From positions 115,143 to 179,142 of the forward strand of contig JANQRL010000009.1 in assembly GCA_028284605.1 (NCBI GenBank): a stretch of 64,000 bases of DNA, written 5' to 3'. This DNA is from Paracoccaceae bacterium (GTDB lineage: Bacteria > Pseudomonadota > Alphaproteobacteria > Rhodobacterales > Rhodobacteraceae). Positions 52,827-60,378 of the stretch are shown here, piece by piece. The first letter of the stretch is position 1. Each line of letters begins with the position of its first letter. A model generated the notes under the pieces. It did not search any database. It saw nothing but the letters and a program-made list of their open reading frames with translations, and was not told the origin of the DNA. Made by a program: the position numbers and the translations under genes.

Positions 52827-55136
52827 TCAGCCGCAGCGCGAATAGCCGCAGGACGGGCAGGTGAGGCAGCCCTCCTCCATCCGCATCCCGGGGCTGCCGC
52901 AACTCGGGCAGGCCGGGCCGCGCGGGGCGCCGACGGCGATGACCTCGGCCTTGGGGTCGGATTTGAGCCCGAGCCCCTCACCCGCCAGAAAGCCGGTCTC
53001 GATCATGTGCCGCTCGATCACCCCGCCGATGGCGGCGAGGATCGAGGGGATGTAACGCCCGCCCATCCAGGCCCCGCCGCGGGGGTCGAAGACGGCCTTC
53101 AGCTCCTCGACAACGAAGCTCACATCGCCGCCGCGCCGGAACACCGCCGAGATCATCCGGGTCAGGGCCACGGTCCAGGCGTAGTGTTCCATGTTCTTGG
53201 AATTAATAAAGATCTCGAAGGGCCGGCGGCGTCCGTCGACAGTGATGTCGTTGAGCGTGATGTAGATGGCGTGGGGGCTTTCGGGCCATTGCAGCTTGTA
53301 GGTGTGGCCTTCGAGGCTTTCGGGCCGGTCGAGGGGTTCGGACATGTAGATGACCTCGCCCCGTTCGACCGTGGCTGGGGGCGCTGCCCCCGTCGGCTCT
53401 GCCGACTCCCCCGGAGTATTTTTGGCCAAATGAAGAGCCGGGGGATCGACAGAGAGGACACTGCCGGTCACCGCATTCGGCCGGTAGGTGGTGCAGCCTT
53501 TGCAGCCGGTGTCCCAGGCCGCCATGTAGACGTCCTTGAACGCCTCGAAGGAGATATCGGCGGGGACGTTGATCGTCTTCGAGATCGAACTGTCGATCCA
53601 GCGCTGGGCCGCGGCCTGCATCCGGACATGATCGAGCGGCGCGAGGGTCTGGGCGGTGACGATATGTTCGGGCAGGTCCGCGTCGCCGTGGAGCTGGCGC
53701 CAGAGGCCGACGGCGTAGTCCACCACCTCTTCCTCTGTCCGCGATCCGTCGGGTTGCAGCACCTTGCGGCTGTAGCTGGTGGCGAAGATCGGCTCGATCC
53801 CTGACGACACGTTGCCCGCCAGCAGGCTGATCGTGCCGGTCGGCGCGATGGAGGTCAGAAGCGCGTTGCGGATGCCGTGTTCGGCGACGGCCGCGCGGAT
53901 GTCGTCGTCCATCGCCTGCATATTGCCGGAGGCGAGGAAGGGCGCGGCGTCGAAGAGCGGGAAGGCGCCTTTCTCCCGCGCCAAATCGATGCTGGCGAGA
54001 TAGGCGGCGCGGGCGACCTGGTGCATCCAGTGTTCCGTTTGCGCCGCCGCCTCTTCGGAGCCGTAGCGCAGGCCGGTCATGGCGAGGGCATCGGCGAGCC
54101 CGGTGACGCCGAGCCCGATGCGGCGTTTGGCCTTCGCCTCGGCGGCCTGTTCGGGGAGCGGGAAGCGGGAGACGTCGACCACATTGTCCATCATCCGCAC
54201 CGCCACGGTGACGAGATCGGCGAGCGCCGCCTCATCCAAAGCAGTGCCCTCGCCGAACGGGTCTGTCACCAGCCGGGCAAGGTTGATCGAGCCCAGGAGA
54301 CAGGCGCCGTAGGGCGGCAGGGGCTGTTCGCCGCAAGGGTTGGTGGCGGCGATGGTCTCGGCATAGGCGAGGTTGTTCATGCCGTTGATGCGGTCGATGA
54401 AGATCACGCCCGGTTCGGCGAACTCATAGGTCGAGGCCATGATCGCCTCCCAGAGCTCGCGCGCGCGGATCGTGCGGTAGGTGGCGCCCTCGAAGCTCAG
54501 GTCCCAGGCGGCGTCGGCCTTCACCGCGTCCATGAAGGCGTCGGTGACCAGCACCGACATGTTGAACATGCGCAGGCGCGCGGAGTCGGCCTTGGCCGCG
54601 ACGAAAGCCTCGATATCGGGGTGGTCGCAGCGCATCGTCGCCATCATCGCGCCGCGGCGGGAGCCGGCCGACATGATGGTGCGGCACATCGCATCCCAGA
54701 CATCCATGAAGCTCAAAGGGCCGGAGGCATCCGCCGCGACGCCTGTGACGGGAGCGCCTTTGGGCCGGATGGTGGAGAAATCGTAGCCGATCCCGCCGCC
54801 CTGCTGCATGGTGAGCGCGGCCTCCTTCAGCGCATCGAAGATGCCCGCCATCGTGTCGGGGATCGTGCCCATGACGAAGCAGTTGAACAGCGTGACGGAG
54901 CGGTCGGTGCCCGCGCCCGCAACGATGCGGCCGGCAGGGAGGAACCTGAAATCCTCAAGCGCTGCGTAGAATTTCGGTTCCCATTCCGCCGGGTCGGCCT
55001 CGGCGGCGGCGAGGGCCCTGGCGATGCGGGACCAGGTGTCTTCGATCGTGGCATCGAGCGGCGTGCCGTCGGCCTCTTTCAGCCGGTACTTCAGGTCCCA
55101 GATCTGTTCGGCGATGGAGGCGGCAAAGCGGGTCAT
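52827..55136 (-). CDS. nrdJ: Vitamin B12-dependent class II ribonucleotide reductase
   Basis: A 769-residue enzyme that makes deoxyribonucleotides using adenosylcobalamin. Core motifs are FLPAGRIVAGAGTDRSVTLFNCFVMGT, MQQGGGIGYDFSTIRPKG, the thiyl-radical loop ATNPCGEQPLPPYGACLLGSINLA and IAPTGTISLLAGNVSSGIEP. The C-terminus carries the redox/zinc tail CPSCGSPGM...CLTCPSCGYSRCG. Between the catalytic part and the C-terminal domain, the variable linker (SVDPPALHLAKNTPGESAEPTGAAPPATVERG) is encoded by a three-hairpin repeat. No cobalamin riboswitch is seen in the 90-bp upstream gap. Confidence 0.97.
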   Translation of the reverse strand: MTRFAASIAEQIWDLKYRLKEADGTPLDATIEDTWSRIARALAAAEADPAEWEPKFYAALEDFRFLPAGRIVAGAGTDRSVTLFNCFVMGTIPDTMAGIFDALKEAALTMQQGGGIGYDFSTIRPKGAPVTGVAADASGPLSFMDVWDAMCRTIMSAGSRRGAMMATMRCDHPDIEAFVAAKADSARLRMFNMSVLVTDAFMDAVKADAAWDLSFEGATYRTIRARELWEAIMASTYEFAEPGVIFIDRINGMNNLAYAETIAATNPCGEQPLPPYGACLLGSINLARLVTDPFGEGTALDEAALADLVTVAVRMMDNVVDVSRFPLPEQAAEAKAKRRIGLGVTGLADALAMTGLRYGSEEAAAQTEHWMHQVARAAYLASIDLAREKGAFPLFDAAPFLASGNMQAMDDDIRAAVAEHGIRNALLTSIAPTGTISLLAGNVSSGIEPIFATSYSRKVLQPDGSRTEEEVVDYAVGLWRQLHGDADLPEHIVTAQTLAPLDHVRMQAAAQRWIDSSISKTINVPADISFEAFKDVYMAAWDTGCKGCTTYRPNAVTGSVLSVDPPALHLAKNTPGESAEPTGAAPPATVERGEVIYMSEPLDRPESLEGHTYKLQWPESPHAIYITLNDITVDGRRRPFEIFINSKNMEHYAWTVALTRMISAVFRRGGDVSFVVEELKAVFDPRGGAWMGGRYIPSILAAIGGVIERHMIETGFLAGEGLGLKSDPKAEVIAVGAPRGPACPSCGSPGMRMEEGCLTCPSCGYSRCG
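53377..53445. repeat. Three-hairpin palindromic element inserted in frame in nrdJ
   Basis: Three adjacent perfect hairpins: GGGGGC-GCT-GCCCCC (53377-53391), GTCGGC-TCT-GCCGAC (53392-53406), and TCCCCCGG (53407-53414) pairing with CCGGGGGA (53438-53445) around a loop containing TTTTTGGCCAAA. The 69 bp equal 23 codons, so the reading frame is kept. The loop motif (minus strand CTTCATTTGGCC-A-A-AAATACTCC) recurs almost exactly at 63925-63945 outside any gene. Confidence 0.85.
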
Positions 55137-55202
55137 GGCGAGTCCTGGGCGGGTCCTGAGAATCCGGGCGGCACGGGTGGCAGAATCGGTGGCGAGGGCC
55201 TA

Positions 55203-55219
55203 CCCTACCACATGTAGGG
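55203..55219. promoter_or_regulatory. Dyad in the nrdJ/DUF1489 divergent promoter; possible NrdR box
   Basis: CCCTAC-CACAT-GTAGGG is a 6-5-6 dyad 67 bp upstream of nrdJ. Its centre CCACATGTAG fits the loose NrdR pattern C-x-A-x-A-T-x-T-x-G. NrdR boxes normally occur as a spaced pair and I see only one, so the call is weak. Confidence 0.35.
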
Positions 55220-55226
55220 GGAACCT

Positions 55227-55658
55227 TTGAAGAACATACTGCATCTACAGAAGCTCTCCGTGGGCTCGGAAAGCGTCGAAAGCCTCGCCGACTGGCAGGC
55301 GACCAAGCAGGCACAGACCGCCGACGGGCTGCCGCGCCATGTCACGCGGATGTGGCCGAAGCGGGGGGAGGAGTTGCTTTCGGGCGGTTCGATCTTCTGG
55401 GTCATCAAGGGCGTGATCCTCTGCCGTCAGCGCATCCTGCGGCTCGACGCCCATGAGGGCACGGACGGGGTCACCCGCTGCGCCATCGTGCTCGACCCCG
55501 AACTCAAGCGGGTCGAAGCCACGCCGAAACGCCCGTTCCAGGGCTGGCGCTATCTGAAGGCGGCGGATGCCCCACGGGACCTGCCGGAAGGGCGGCAGGG
55601 CGAAGAGGCGCTGCCACCGACGCTCAGCGCCGCCCTGGCCGAACTCGGAGTCCGGTAA
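55227..55658 (+). CDS. DUF1489 family protein
   Basis: A 143-residue alphaproteobacterial protein: HLQKLSVGSESVESLADWQATKQAQTADGLPRHVTRMWPKRGEELLSGGSIFWVIKGVILCRQRILRLD in pattern, then RPFQGWRYLKAADAPRDL. DUF1489 has no known function. The start is a TTG behind AGGGGGA. Divergent from nrdJ by 90 bp and convergent with hisG. Confidence 0.9.
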   Translation: MKNILHLQKLSVGSESVESLADWQATKQAQTADGLPRHVTRMWPKRGEELLSGGSIFWVIKGVILCRQRILRLDAHEGTDGVTRCAIVLDPELKRVEATPKRPFQGWRYLKAADAPRDLPEGRQGEEALPPTLSAALAELGVR

Positions 55659-55661
55659 ATG

Positions 55662-55706
55662 CGATCTTTCGACGAAAGATCGGAGAGAGTCTTCGTCGAA
55701 GACTCT
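55662..55706. repeat. TTCGWCGAA palindromes, tandem pair D
   Basis: Two perfect 10-1-10 palindromes with centres exactly 24 bp apart: outer arm CGATCT with core TTCG-A-CGAA (55662-55682) and outer arm AGAGTC with core TTCG-T-CGAA (55686-55706). The second has GANTC sites in both arms. They fill the gap between the convergent DUF1489 and hisG genes, where they could terminate both transcripts. Confidence 0.85.
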
Positions 55707-55719
55707 GTGGCGCTCGACA

Positions 55720-56421
55720 CTACTCCTCGGGACCGATCCCGAGCCGGTCGAGTAAGGCCGCCAGAAGCTCCCGCTGCTCTGCGCTCCACCCGCCGCGACG
55801 GCCCCGGAAGAGCGTTGCCTGGCTGGAGTGGATCACCCCGTCAGCAAGCACTTTGAGCCCGTTGGCGCGGAGCGTGTCGCCGGTCGAGGTGATGTCGGCG
55901 ATGGCCTCTGCCGTCTCGGCCTTCACCGTGCCTTCCGTCGCGCCTTGGCTGTCGACGAGCCGGTAATCGGCCACCCCGGCCTCACGCAGGAAATCGCGGA
56001 CCAGGCGGTGGTATTTCGTGGCGATGCGGAGCCGGTGGCCATGGACCGCGCGGAACGCCGCCGCCGCCGCATCGAGATCGTCAAGCGTGTCCACGTCGAC
56101 CCAGGCTTGCGGCACGGCGATCACCAGATCGGCGCGGCCGAAGCCGAGGGGCGCCAGTTCCCGCACCTGGCTCTCCCAGCTCGCGAGCCGCTCGCGCACC
56201 ATGTCGGAGCCGGTGACGCCGATCTGGATCCGACCCGCGGCAAGCTCGCGCGGGATCTCGCCCGCCGAGAGCAGCACCACTTCGAGCCCCGCCATGCCGG
56301 AGATGGCGGCGTAGTCGCGCTCGGACCCGGCCTTGCGCAGTTCGATGCCGCGCACGCCGAACCAGTCGAAGGTCTTCTCCATCAACCGCCCCTTGGACGG
56401 AACCCCAAGGCGCAGGGTCAT
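55720..56421 (-). CDS. hisG: ATP phosphoribosyltransferase, short form
   Basis: A 233-residue catalytic subunit joining ATP and PRPP in the first step of histidine synthesis. [64 protein letters not shown] and the PRPP loop DSQGATEGTVKAETAEAIADI match. It lacks the C-terminal regulatory domain, so it is the short HisG that needs HisZ. Its ATG overlaps the hisZ stop by 4 bp. Confidence 0.95.
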   Translation of the reverse strand: MTLRLGVPSKGRLMEKTFDWFGVRGIELRKAGSERDYAAISGMAGLEVVLLSAGEIPRELAAGRIQIGVTGSDMVRERLASWESQVRELAPLGFGRADLVIAVPQAWVDVDTLDDLDAAAAAFRAVHGHRLRIATKYHRLVRDFLREAGVADYRLVDSQGATEGTVKAETAEAIADITSTGDTLRANGLKVLADGVIHSSQATLFRGRRGGWSAEQRELLAALLDRLGIGPEE

Positions 56422-57497
56422 GATCCGGCCTCCAGGGCGAGAAGCAGTTCCGGGCGGATCACGCCGCCCACCGCCGGGACCGCCGTGCCGCCCAGGATCG
56501 CGGTCAGGGCGTCGTAGCGCCCGCCGGTGGCGACCGGGGGCAGATCGGGCCGGGCCTCTGCCGAGAAGCCGAAGACGAAGCCGTCGTAATACTCCATCGA
56601 GGTGCGGCCGAAGCTGGCCTCGAAGTCGAGAGCGTCAACGTCCGTGCCGGCGGCGCCCAGCGCGTCGAGCCGCGCGGCGAGGCGGTCCGTGGCGGGGACG
56701 ATCTCGGGCAGATCGACGGCGATGTCGCGGAGCGCGGCGAGCGCGTTCGGGGCTGTCTCGCGCACGTTGAGGATCGCGTCGATCAGGGCGATCTGATCTT
56801 CGGAGAGCGGCGGCTCCTCGGCATCGGCCTTCAGCACCGCGATCCGGGTCTCGATCTCAGCCCGGCTGCGCTTGCCGAGGGGCGGGGGCGCGTCGGCCAG
56901 GGGATCGGCGGTGTCGAGAAGTGCCACGCGGGACGGCGGCGGCTTGGTGCGCCCGCCATAGCGGTCCATGAGCGCCCGGAACCGGCGCGGGCGCCAGATA
57001 TGGCGCATCAGCGCGGCGGTGCGGGGGGAACTGGTGCGGAGGCCGGCGACGGCGGCCATGAGAATGCCGATATCGCCGGTCACCGGGCGCAGGTCGAGGT
57101 CCGCGAGTGCCGCCGCGATGCGGGAGAAGACTTCCGCATCGGCGCGGGCCGGATCGTTACCGCCGAAAAGTTCGTAGCCGACCTGAAGGTATTCGGTGGG
57201 GCGGTCCGAGAGGCCGTCCTGGGCCCGGAAGACCTCGCCGGAATAGGTGTAGCGCGCCTCGCCCTTGCCGTTCGCCATATGCATCTGGACGACGGGCACA
57301 GTGAAGTCGGGGCGCAGCATCATCTCACCGCGCAGCGGGTCGTGGGTGACGAAGGCGCGGGCGCGGATGTCCTCGCCATAGAGGTCCAGGAGCGTGCCGG
57401 CGGGTTGCAGGATCGGGGTTTCGACCGGGGTGGCGCCCGCCGCCTCGAACCCGGCCACCAGCCGGGCCGCCCGCGTCCGCGCCTCGGCCCGGCTCAC
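56418..57497 (-). CDS. hisZ: ATP phosphoribosyltransferase regulatory subunit HisZ
   Basis: A 359-residue HisRS-like protein without tRNA charging that forms an octamer with short HisG and confers histidine feedback. Class II motifs remain ([55 protein letters not shown]) but the HisRS anticodon domain is missing. The GTG at 57497 overlaps the hisS stop (GTGA). The hisS-hisZ-hisG run is one coupled operon. Confidence 0.93.
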   Translation of the reverse strand: MSRAEARTRAARLVAGFEAAGATPVETPILQPAGTLLDLYGEDIRARAFVTHDPLRGEMMLRPDFTVPVVQMHMANGKGEARYTYSGEVFRAQDGLSDRPTEYLQVGYELFGGNDPARADAEVFSRIAAALADLDLRPVTGDIGILMAAVAGLRTSSPRTAALMRHIWRPRRFRALMDRYGGRTKPPPSRVALLDTADPLADAPPPLGKRSRAEIETRIAVLKADAEEPPLSEDQIALIDAILNVRETAPNALAALRDIAVDLPEIVPATDRLAARLDALGAAGTDVDALDFEASFGRTSMEYYDGFVFGFSAEARPDLPPVATGGRYDALTAILGGTAVPAVGGVIRPELLLALEAGS

Positions 57498-59059
57498 CGG
57501 CCCTGCTCGTCGAGCATCTGGCGGATGCGGGCGACGAGATCGGCGCGCGGCACCTCGACCTGGCTCGGGCGCTCCTTCCATTCCTCGTGGGTCGCGCCTT
57601 CCGCGAGTTCCGCGCCGAGGATCAGGTCCTTGATCTGGACGACATCGCGGGCGCGTTCGTCCTCGCCTTGGATCACGGCGACGGGGGCACCCCGGCGGTC
57701 GGCATATTTGAGCTGGTTGCCAAAGTTGCGGGGGTTGCCGAGATAGACCTCGGCGCGGATGCCGGCCTGGCGCAGTTCGGCAGCCATGGTCTGGTAGTCC
57801 GCCATGCGGTCGCGGTCCATGACGGTGACGACGACGGGGCCGTCGGCCTTGGCCTGCCCGATCCGTCCCTTGGCGCGGAGCGCGGCGAGGAGCCGGTCGA
57901 CCCCGATGGAGATGCCGGTGGCGGGAACCTCCTGGCCGGTGAAGCGCTTGACCAGATCGTCATAGCGCCCGCCGCCCGCGACGGAGCCGAACTGGCGCGG
58001 ACGGCCCCTTTCGTCGGTGATCTCGAAGGTGAGTTCCGCCTCATAGACCGGGCCGGTGTAGTAGCCGAGACCACGGACGACGGAGGGGTCGATGAGTATG
58101 CGGTCGGGGCCGTAGCCCGACGAGCGTACAAGGTTCAAAATGCTAAGGAGTTCGCCCGGTGCAGTAGGTTCCGCATCAGGATGCCAGCTCGCATCGAATA
58201 GATTGAAGAGCGTTAAGTTGTCCTCGTCCGTCAGCGCAGCAGGGACACCGCTCGATTTGCGATACTCATCCGCTCTTTCGGCGTTTTCCGTGGACTTGGC
58301 CGCTTCCACAGTCTGCATGATGATTGCAATTGCCTCGAGAGATAGTCTGGCTCCTTCCGTGAAGTCGCCGCTCTCGTCTTTGCGCCCCTCACCCAAAAGG
58401 GCGCGTACCCCATCCGGTCCCAACCGATCCAGCTTGTCGATAGCGCGAAACATGGTCGCGCGACGTTCCCCTGAACGATCCCATCCGCCGCCTTCGATCC
58501 GCGAAACCTTCTCCAGCACCTCGTCCAACACCTTGCGGTTGTTGACCCGGATCACGTAGTCGCCACGGGGAATGCCGACGGCCTCCAGCGTGTCGCAGAG
58601 CATCATGCAAATCTCGGCATCCGCCGCCAAGCTGGCCGTGCCCACCGTATCCGCATCGCATTGATAGAACTGACGGAACCGTCCGGGCCCCGGCTTTTCG
58701 TTGCGCCAGACCGGGCCCATGGCGTAGCGGCGGTAGGGGGTCGGCAGATCGTTCCGATGCTGGGCGTAGACCCGGGCCAGCGGTGCCGTCAGGTCGTAGC
58801 GCAGCGCCAGCCAGCCCTCGGCTTCATCCTCCCAGGCGAAAACGCCTTCGTTGGGGCGATCGACATCGGGGAGGAACTTGCCCAGCGCTTCCACCGTCTC
58901 CACGCCCGCGCTCTCAAGGGCGTCGAAGCCGTAGCGGTGATAGACCCCGGCGATGATGCGCAGCATCTCCTCGCGCTCGGTGACCTCGGCGCCGAAATAG
59001 TCGCGGAAACCCTTGGGCGTGGCGGCCTTGGGGCGCGGGGTCTTCTTGTCCTTGGCCAT
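57494..59059 (-). CDS. hisS: Histidyl-tRNA synthetase
   Basis: A 521-residue class II synthetase. The N-terminus [47 protein letters not shown], motif 2 [28 protein letters not shown], the histidine-binding [14 protein letters not shown] and motif 3 [16 protein letters not shown] are present. It is longer than E. coli HisRS. Alphaproteobacterial HisRS is known to recognise a tRNA-His lacking G-1. A central part of the gene is of lower GC with different codon use (noted separately). First gene of hisS-hisZ-hisG. Confidence 0.96.
   Translation of the reverse strand: MAKDKKTPRPKAATPKGFRDYFGAEVTEREEMLRIIAGVYHRYGFDALESAGVETVEALGKFLPDVDRPNEGVFAWEDEAEGWLALRYDLTAPLARVYAQHRNDLPTPYRRYAMGPVWRNEKPGPGRFRQFYQCDADTVGTASLAADAEICMMLCDTLEAVGIPRGDYVIRVNNRKVLDEVLEKVSRIEGGGWDRSGERRATMFRAIDKLDRLGPDGVRALLGEGRKDESGDFTEGARLSLEAIAIIMQTVEAAKSTENAERADEYRKSSGVPAALTDEDNLTLFNLFDASWHPDAEPTAPGELLSILNLVRSSGYGPDRILIDPSVVRGLGYYTGPVYEAELTFEITDERGRPRQFGSVAGGGRYDDLVKRFTGQEVPATGISIGVDRLLAALRAKGRIGQAKADGPVVVTVMDRDRMADYQTMAAELRQAGIRAEVYLGNPRNFGNQLKYADRRGAPVAVIQGEDERARDVVQIKDLILGAELAEGATHEEWKERPSQVEVPRADLVARIRQMLDEQGR
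58117..58560 (-). other. hisS: Compositionally atypical segment inside hisS
   Basis: By hand count, 58141-58380 is about 55% GC (133 of 240) and 58381-58500 about 64%, against about 72% for the 120 bp at 57841-57960 in the same gene. Codons such as CTT, AGC-ATT-TTG and GTA, rare elsewhere, are used. The segment encodes the insertion domain region around [16 protein letters not shown] to [10 protein letters not shown]. The frame is intact. Borders are approximate. Confidence 0.65.
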
Positions 59060-59163
59060 GGCGGGTCCTGACGGGCTGGCGGATCGGGGCCGCGTTTAGC
59101 GCGGGGGCGGGGACGGGGCAACCGGGGCTGGCCTTGGGCGTGCCGGGCGGCTAGGGCTGGGCC

Positions 59164-59367
59164 ATGGCCGGCGCGCAGGACATCGAAGAGCGGATCGCCC
59201 ATCTGGAGCGGCAGGTGGAGGAGCTCTCGGACGTGGTCGCCGGTCAGCAGGGCGAGATCGCGCAGCTCACGGCGCGGGTGGAGGCGCTGATGGCGCGGGA
59301 GGCGGAGCGAGAGGTCGAGGCTGGGGGGACCGCCCCACTCGCCGATCAGAAACCGCCTCACTGGTAA
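59164..59367 (+). CDS. slyX: SlyX-family protein
   Basis: A 67-residue coiled-coil protein: IEERIAHLERQVEELSDVVAGQQGEIAQLTARVEALMARE in pattern, ending in the conserved DQKPPHW. Function unknown; SlyX is found next to slyD in E. coli but has no proven role. Divergent from hisS and convergent with the next lipoprotein gene. Confidence 0.9.
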   Translation: MAGAQDIEERIAHLERQVEELSDVVAGQQGEIAQLTARVEALMAREAEREVEAGGTAPLADQKPPHW

Positions 59368-59373
59368 GGGCGC

Positions 59374-59417
59374 CAAGTCTTCGACGAAGACTTGAAACGA
59401 TCCTTCGTCGAAGGATC
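59374..59417. repeat. TTCGWCGAA palindromes, tandem pair E
   Basis: Two perfect palindromes with centres exactly 24 bp apart: outer arm CAAGTC with core TTCG-A-CGAA (59374-59394) and outer arm GATCC with core TTCG-T-CGAA (59399-59417). They occupy the gap between the convergent slyX and lipoprotein genes; the second reaches the TGA of the minus-strand gene. Confidence 0.85.
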
Positions 59418-60297
59418 AGCGCCCCTTGAAATCGATTGCCAGAACCTCGCCGTCATGGACCAGAATCTCGACCCAGCGTGGGGTCGCGCCGAACCGGTCG
59501 TAGACGGTGATGAAGGTGGTATTGCGGCCCAGCGCCTCGAGCCGGGCGCCACAGGGCTGGCCGTGGCCGGCACGGCAGAAGCGGGATTTCAGCGTCTCAT
59601 AGGCCTGATCGGTCCCGGTGAAGGGCAGGTTGCGGTTCGAGGGCTGGTAGCGCACCACCTCATGGGTGCCGACATCGCCGAACATCACCAGCGCGCCGGA
59701 GAAGGTGCGGGCGCAGCCATCATCGAAGCCGGTGATGTAGTGCGGGCGGAGCGCGGTGGAGCGGGGGTTCGGGTCGTAGAGTGCGACGCCGGAAGCCGCC
59801 TTGATCCGGGTGCCGCGCTGGTTTCTCGGCAGATTGCAGATGGTCGCGATCTCGCCATAGGGCAGGACGGTGCCGGCGGCGACGCGGCGGGCATCGGGGC
59901 CGCTGCCGACCCGGCCGACGGCGACCTCAGTCACAGTCTCCGGTCCCTCCGCCACCGGCACAGCGGCGGCGGTGTTCGCCCCGGCGAGGCCCGCGAGGAG
60001 GACCTGGTTTTCCGGTTCGCTGGCGGGATCGGGCGGGGCGGTCTCTGCTGAAGCGGGTTCAGCGGGCGGTTGCGACTCGTGGGCGGCGGCCTCTGCCGCG
60101 GCGGCCTGCACCACCGGATCGGCACCTCCCAAGAGCCGCTGAAAGAGCGTGGGCGCTGCACGATCCTCGGGGACCGCGGCGACATTGGCCACGGCGCCGG
60201 TGGGCCCGACATCCTCCGGCCGGTCGACCCCGCGCAGGGGGTCGCCGCAGGCGGCCAGTGCCAGTGCCGCGCCGAGAAAGGCGCCGATCCGAAGCAA
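59416..60297 (-). CDS. Rhodobacterales-type conserved lipoprotein
   Basis: A 293-residue exported lipoprotein: lipobox LAAC in FLGAALALAACGD. An alanine/proline/glutamate-rich linker (about 45-120) precedes a conserved C-terminal domain with four cysteines: ATICNLPRNQRGTRI, GFDDGCARTFSGALVMFGDVGTHEVVRYQPS, SRFCRAGHGQPCGARLEALGRNTTFITVYDRFG. No named family is recalled. The start is a TTG behind GGGAGG. It follows dnaE on the same strand by about 80 bp. Confidence 0.82.
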   Translation of the reverse strand: MLRIGAFLGAALALAACGDPLRGVDRPEDVGPTGAVANVAAVPEDRAAPTLFQRLLGGADPVVQAAAAEAAAHESQPPAEPASAETAPPDPASEPENQVLLAGLAGANTAAAVPVAEGPETVTEVAVGRVGSGPDARRVAAGTVLPYGEIATICNLPRNQRGTRIKAASGVALYDPNPRSTALRPHYITGFDDGCARTFSGALVMFGDVGTHEVVRYQPSNRNLPFTGTDQAYETLKSRFCRAGHGQPCGARLEALGRNTTFITVYDRFGATPRWVEILVHDGEVLAIDFKGR

Positions 60298-60378
60298 GAA
60301 AGCCCTCCCAAACTCCCCAGCACCCGACCATAGCGCCTTGAGCAGCCGCCGTCGAATCCGGGCGTCCAGGCCGCCGCG

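Noticed and set aside
55203..55219. Cobalamin riboswitch upstream of nrdJ.
   Set aside because: The gap is only 90 bp and has no B12-box (the conserved GCCACTG string).
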